NCBI RefSeq assembly: GCF_014202475.1
Contig: NZ_JACHGV010000001.1
Location: 364,087 to 428,086, forward strand
DNA from: Streptomyces paradoxus
GTDB lineage: Bacteria > Actinomycetota > Actinomycetes > Streptomycetales > Streptomycetaceae
DNA: 64,000 nt
Reading direction: 5' to 3'
Shown: positions 60,626-64,000 of the stretch, piece by piece
Numbering within the stretch: the first letter of the stretch is position 1
Layout: each line of letters starts with the position of its first letter
Translations under genes and position numbers: made by a program
The notes under the pieces: generated by a model
What the model was told of the DNA's origin: nothing
The model's database searches: none
Seen by the model: only the letters and a program-made list of their open reading frames with translations

Positions 60626-63310
60626 CTACGCGGGGCCGACACCGGCCTTGAGCGCGGCACGCGCCCGGTCCGCCAGCCCGTCTGCCCCGCAGGAGATCGC
60701 CAGGTCCAGGCCGCGGTGCAGATCGGCCGCCGAGCGGGCGGCGATGCCGAACTCGATGCGGGCCGCCGCGTGTTCGTACTGGCAGGGCGACGCCTCCAGG
60801 TACGTGACCGCCTGGCCGTAGAGCCGGACCGCTCGCTGGCCGGTCTCCAGGTCGGCGGCGCAGCGCAGGGCCTCCCCTATCGCCGTGTCCGTGCCGAAGC
60901 GCTCCGCCTGGCGGCGGACGTCGACGGCGAGCCGGGCGGCGCGGGCCGGGTCCTCGGTGCGCAGGGCGCGGGCGAGGTCGGCGGCCCAGGGGACGAGCAC
61001 CGGGTTGTGGTGGCCGCGGGCCGCCGCCGCCTTCTCCGCGGCCTCCAGTTCGTTGATGCCGTCCTTGGTGCGGCCGACGGCCAGCAGCAGCCGGCCGCGC
61101 ACCGAACGGGGATCGGGCAGGACGATGGTGGACGGGTAGGGCGGGGCGAAGCCGTGCTGTTCGGCGACCTCCCAGGCCTGTTCGACATGACCGCGGGCGA
61201 GCAGCGTGTCGACGAGGCTGCAGGTCGCGGACCAGTACAGGGGCAGGCCGCGGCCGACACGCTCGGCGAGGCGCAGCGCCTCGCGCAGGGAGGCCTCCGC
61301 CTCCTTCAGACGGCCCCGCCTGCGGTGGCCGATCCCCACGTAGGCATGGGCCAGGGCGAGGTGGCCGCCGCTCCAGCCGGCCGTCTCGTAGGCGCGCAGC
61401 GCTTCGTTGTAGAGGGTCTCGGCGCGGTCGAGGCGGTCGGTGAAGCCGTACGCGTTGGCCAGCATCAGCAGCAGTTCGATGCCCCACTCGGTGTCGGTCC
61501 AGCCGAGTCCGGGGGCGAGGCGGCCGTTGACGAGGGCGCGGTCGCACAGCTCGGTGACCTCCTCGGCGTTCTCACCCTGCATCAGGGCGTCGAAGCCGCG
61601 CAGGATGAGCAGCGCGCGTTCGGAGTTGTCCCGGCCGGTGCAGGGGCGGGCGAGGTCGGCGAGCCGCTGGGAGCGGCCGGGTGAGGCGGCCTCGCCGGCG
61701 TGCAGCCCCTCCCACATGAACTGCGCGGCCTGCAGCCGCATCCGGTCGGGGCCGGGCTGGAGCCTGGCCGCCTCCGCCTCGACCGTGCGGACGGCTTCCT
61801 CCAGCTGGTCGTTGTGGAGGAGCGCCTGGGAGAGCCGGAAGACGGCGTCGACCCGCTGGCGGCCCTGGAGGCCGGGCATGCCGAGCGCGGTCCGCAGATG
61901 GCCGATGGTGCGGGCGGGCGCGGTGAGGAAGGTGGCCTCGGCCAGTTCGTACAGCACCTGCGGGTGCGACTCGGGCCGGGGCGGTTCCTTCAGGGCGCGC
62001 TCCAGGCAGCGGCGGGCCGCGTCGGGGGCGCCGACGGCGAGGTGTTCGCGGGCGGCCTCACGCAGTTGTCCGACGAGTTCCTCGTCGTCGTCCGGGTGGA
62101 CCTCCAGGAGGTGGCGGGCGGCGGCCGCGGCGCCGTGTCCCTCGTCGGTGACGATCCGGGCGGCTATGCCGTGCATGGCGGTGCGCAGGGCGTCGGGGAT
62201 GGAGTTGTAGACGGCGGACGCGATCAGCGGGTGGACGAACTCCAGGTCGCCGTCGGCGCTGCGGCCGGTGGCGGGGTCGGGCGCGGTGAGGATGCGGGCG
62301 GTGCGCAGCAGTTCGGCGCAGCGGCGGGCGTCGTCCGGGCGCAGGGTGGCGAGTTTGGCGACCAGGTCGGTGGAGATGCCGGTGCCGAGGATGGCGGCGG
62401 CCCAGGCGAACCGGGTGGAGTCGATGCCGAGTTCCTCCAGGCGGGCGACGAGGCCGCCGCCGCGGGCCGAGCGGTTCAGCTCGCGCAGTTCCCCGGCCCG
62501 GGCCTCGACCGGTTCGAGTTCGCTGTCCTGGACCCGGGCGAGGAGTTCGACGGTCTCGTAGGGGTTGCCGGCGGTGACGGCCCAGACCTCGCGGCAGAAC
62601 GCGGCGTCGGCGTGTTCTCCCAGGGAGGCGCGGGTGAGCCCGGCCGTGGCGTCCGGGGTGAGGGCACTCAGCGTCGTCATGGGGCCGTCCGCGGCGGCGG
62701 CGACGGTGTCGAGGTGACGGGCGCTCGCGCCGGAGACCTCCTCGGGGCGGCGGGTGACGACGATCAGGACGGACACCTCGTCGATGCGCTCGGCGAGTCC
62801 CGCGAGCCAGTGCAGGGTCTCCTGGTCCGCCCAGTGGGCGTCGTCGATCAGCAGCACCAGCGGCCAGTCCCGGCGGGCGAGCCGGCGCACGGCCGCGACC
62901 AGGCCGTCGCACACGCCCTGCGGGTCGGCCTGCCGGTCGCCGGGTTCCGCGATGCCGAGGGCGGGGCCGGCGATGTCGTACCAGTCGCCGAGGTACTCGC
63001 GGGCCTCATCCGGCAGCATCGACACCAGGGCCGGCTGCAGCAGTTGCCGTACCACGTTGAAGGGGACCGACCTGAGGGTCTCGCCGCCGCGGGCCGACCA
63101 GACCGTGCAGCCGCGGGCCTCGGCGATGCGGCGGGTTTCGGCCAGCAGAGCTGTCTTGCCGAGTCCGGCCTCGGCGCGGAAGACCAGCAGTCCGCCGGGC
63201 GAGGAACGGTCCGTGCACAGGGTCTCGACCGCCCGCGTGACGGCGGCGACCTCCTCCTCGCGCTCCCACAGGGAAGCCGAGGCGGCGGCCGTGGGCCGTA
63301 CCTCCGTCAT
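60626..63310 (-). CDS. MalT/LAL-like signal-transduction ATPase lacking a LuxR helix-turn-helix
   Basis: This 894-residue STAND-type protein has Walker A in AEAGLGKTALLAE (about 40-52), Walker B VLLIDDAHWADQETLHWLAGL (about 155) and then long helical TPR-like repeats (about 450-880). The layout is that of large ATP-binding LuxR regulators, but these end in a 60-70 residue LuxR helix-turn-helix. Here the stop follows at RARAALKAGVGPA, where the linker to that domain would begin. It may be a natural HTH-less ATPase or a gene shortened when the adjacent island entered. The ATG at 63310 starts MTEVRPTAAASASLWERE. Confidence 0.85.
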   Translation of the reverse strand: MTEVRPTAAASASLWEREEEVAAVTRAVETLCTDRSSPGGLLVFRAEAGLGKTALLAETRRIAEARGCTVWSARGGETLRSVPFNVVRQLLQPALVSMLPDEAREYLGDWYDIAGPALGIAEPGDRQADPQGVCDGLVAAVRRLARRDWPLVLLIDDAHWADQETLHWLAGLAERIDEVSVLIVVTRRPEEVSGASARHLDTVAAAADGPMTTLSALTPDATAGLTRASLGEHADAAFCREVWAVTAGNPYETVELLARVQDSELEPVEARAGELRELNRSARGGGLVARLEELGIDSTRFAWAAAILGTGISTDLVAKLATLRPDDARRCAELLRTARILTAPDPATGRSADGDLEFVHPLIASAVYNSIPDALRTAMHGIAARIVTDEGHGAAAAARHLLEVHPDDDEELVGQLREAAREHLAVGAPDAARRCLERALKEPPRPESHPQVLYELAEATFLTAPARTIGHLRTALGMPGLQGRQRVDAVFRLSQALLHNDQLEEAVRTVEAEAARLQPGPDRMRLQAAQFMWEGLHAGEAASPGRSQRLADLARPCTGRDNSERALLILRGFDALMQGENAEEVTELCDRALVNGRLAPGLGWTDTEWGIELLLMLANAYGFTDRLDRAETLYNEALRAYETAGWSGGHLALAHAYVGIGHRRRGRLKEAEASLREALRLAERVGRGLPLYWSATCSLVDTLLARGHVEQAWEVAEQHGFAPPYPSTIVLPDPRSVRGRLLLAVGRTKDGINELEAAEKAAAARGHHNPVLVPWAADLARALRTEDPARAARLAVDVRRQAERFGTDTAIGEALRCAADLETGQRAVRLYGQAVTYLEASPCQYEHAAARIEFGIAARSAADLHRGLDLAISCGADGLADRARAALKAGVGPA

Positions 63311-63643
63311 CCCGCTACCTCCCCAAGTCGCCCGAACGACGTACAGACGTCGAGCGTAGCCGTCCGATTGCCCGAATGGAGGGTGGTCGGGGCACCTCTT
63401 GCCGTGACGGGTGACGCCGGGGGCGGCCGGGCGACGCGTCCGGCCCTGCACCAGCCGCATTTCAGTCAACCGCGCGCAAAGTCAAGGGAGATGACGTTCA
63501 TTCAGCGGCTGCGGGGCCCGGCGGATGCAGCTGCCTCGCCGCTCGCCGCCGTGCGGTGTCGCGGCCCCGGCGCGACTGCCCCTGGAACAGCCGGTTCCGA
63601 CTCCTCTCATGCCTCTTTCACCGACGCCTCATACGGTGGGGGC
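63311..63643. promoter_or_regulatory. Divergent promoter region
   Basis: These 333 bp between two divergent genes hold no gene. GACGT-N4-ACGTC (63332-63345) is a short perfect dyad next to the ATPase start. TACGGT (63632-63637) is a -10 candidate 6 bp before the ATG at 63644. Nothing else stands out. Confidence 0.4.
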
Positions 63644-64000
63644 ATGACGCAGGAGACTCCTCCCGGGTGGTACGCCGATCCCGGACAGACAAGTGACGGG
63701 CCCGCCACCGAGCGCTGGTGGGACGGCAAGGCCTGGACGGACCGCGTCCGCCCGGTACAGCCGCCCGCGACCTGGGGTCCCCCGACCGGGCCGGCGGACC
63801 GGCCGGCTGCCGCCGCCGGGGCGCCGGCCGGGGCCGGGACACCGGGAGCGGGGACGCCCGCCGGAGCCGGGACACCGGGAGCGGGGACTTCGGCCGGAGC
63901 CGAGACGCCGGGAGCGGGACAGGCGGCCGGGCCCGAGGCGCCGGGAGCCGGGGCGCCGGCCGGGGCCGGAACACCGGGAGCCGGGACTCCGGCCGGAGCC
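63644..64000 (+). CDS. DUF2510 protein with repetitive Ala/Gly/Pro/Thr linker, 5' part
   Basis: The frame is open to the window end (119 codons visible). Residues about 6-38 form a DUF2510 domain (PPGWYADPGQ then ERWWDGKAWTDRV), a short Trp-rich module found at the N-terminus of actinobacterial membrane and secreted proteins. From about residue 57 the protein becomes a tandem repeat based on GAGTPGAGTPA. Membrane segments are expected further downstream, as in relatives. GGTGGGGG just before the ATG may act as ribosome-binding site. Confidence 0.85.
   Translation, partial: MTQETPPGWYADPGQTSDGPATERWWDGKAWTDRVRPVQPPATWGPPTGPADRPAAAAGAPAGAGTPGAGTPAGAGTPGAGTSAGAETPGAGQAAGPEAPGAGAPAGAGTPGAGTPAGA
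63811..64000 (+). repeat. In-frame GC-rich tandem repeat in the DUF2510 gene
   Basis: About 30-bp units of the type GCCGGAGCCGGGACACCGGG follow each other to the end of the window with scattered substitutions. All units keep frame and encode Gly/Ala/Pro/Thr. The array runs beyond the window. Confidence 0.85.

Noticed and set aside
1..64000. tRNA, rRNA, CRISPR arrays, replication origin
   Set aside because: I scanned the intergenic regions for cloverleaf ends, regularly spaced repeats and DnaA-box clusters and saw none.

Overview
The window is a GC-rich actinobacterial chromosome segment, almost certainly from Streptomyces. Three things support this: the codon bias and frequent GTG/TTG starts, the Streptomyces-type regulators (an SsgA-like protein, a WhiB-like protein, a TTA-codon gene set, a MalT/LAL-type ATPase), and the Streptomyces dispersed intergenic repeat. 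From memory, the order runs tex ... fad operon ... ssgD ... UvrA-like ... two-domain laccase ... pcaV-pcaIJFHGBL. It matches the S. coelicolor region of roughly SCO6744 down to SCO6697. I could not run a comparison.

Layout. 1-16 kb: the 3' end of tex, a glycolipid-binding-fold protein, an ABC-F ATPase, a D-amino-acid oxidase-like flavoprotein, a BCCT transporter, three secreted peptidases (M14, S15, M1), an arginase-fold protein, an amino acid permease and a MerR regulator. 16-21 kb: a three-gene beta-oxidation operon (racemase/CoA-transferase, thiolase, FadB-type enzyme) with a stack of palindromes upstream. 21-27 kb: small conserved genes, endonuclease V, ssgD, a broken PEP-mutase-like gene and a GPP34 protein. 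27-31 kb: an ABC-F plus short UvrA-like pair behind a strong promoter and a long structured leader. 31-36 kb: a DDAH-like hydrolase, an acyl-ACP desaturase under three tandem dyads, a WhiB-like protein, a glyoxalase-fold protein and a LacI regulator. 36-42 kb: a secreted copper/sugar redox cluster (laccase, ThuA-PQQ dehydrogenase, cupredoxin-DUF1080). 42-46 kb: a divergent LigD-type polymerase and ATP-dependent DNA ligase, an alcohol dehydrogenase and a DUF3048 lipoprotein. 46.5-53.7 kb: the complete protocatechuate branch of the beta-ketoadipate pathway with its MarR repressor.

The clearest accessory region is 53687-60554. This 6.9 kb block is bounded by 63-bp inverted repeats (62/63 identical) abutting a possible 3-bp target duplication (CTT). 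Its composition is visibly less GC-rich. It holds a DUF3592-type membrane protein, a TetR regulator divergent from a methyltransferase with two operators at a probably leaderless start, a twice-broken nucleoside deaminase, a metallophosphoesterase, a GNAT acetyltransferase, an IS5-type transposase remnant and a polytopic membrane protein. It separates pcaL from a MalT-like ATPase that lacks the usual C-terminal LuxR helix-turn-helix. The window ends inside a DUF2510 protein with a highly repetitive Gly/Ala/Pro/Thr region.

The most interesting functional ideas are: (1) a secreted sugar-oxidising chain with two copper proteins, with a TTA codon at codon 3 of its first gene; (2) ribosome-sensing attenuation of the ABC-F/UvrA-like pair; (3) the unusual operator arrays at the desaturase, the fad operon and the island methyltransferase; (4) the inverted-repeat-bounded island itself. 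No tRNA, rRNA, CRISPR array or replication origin was seen.
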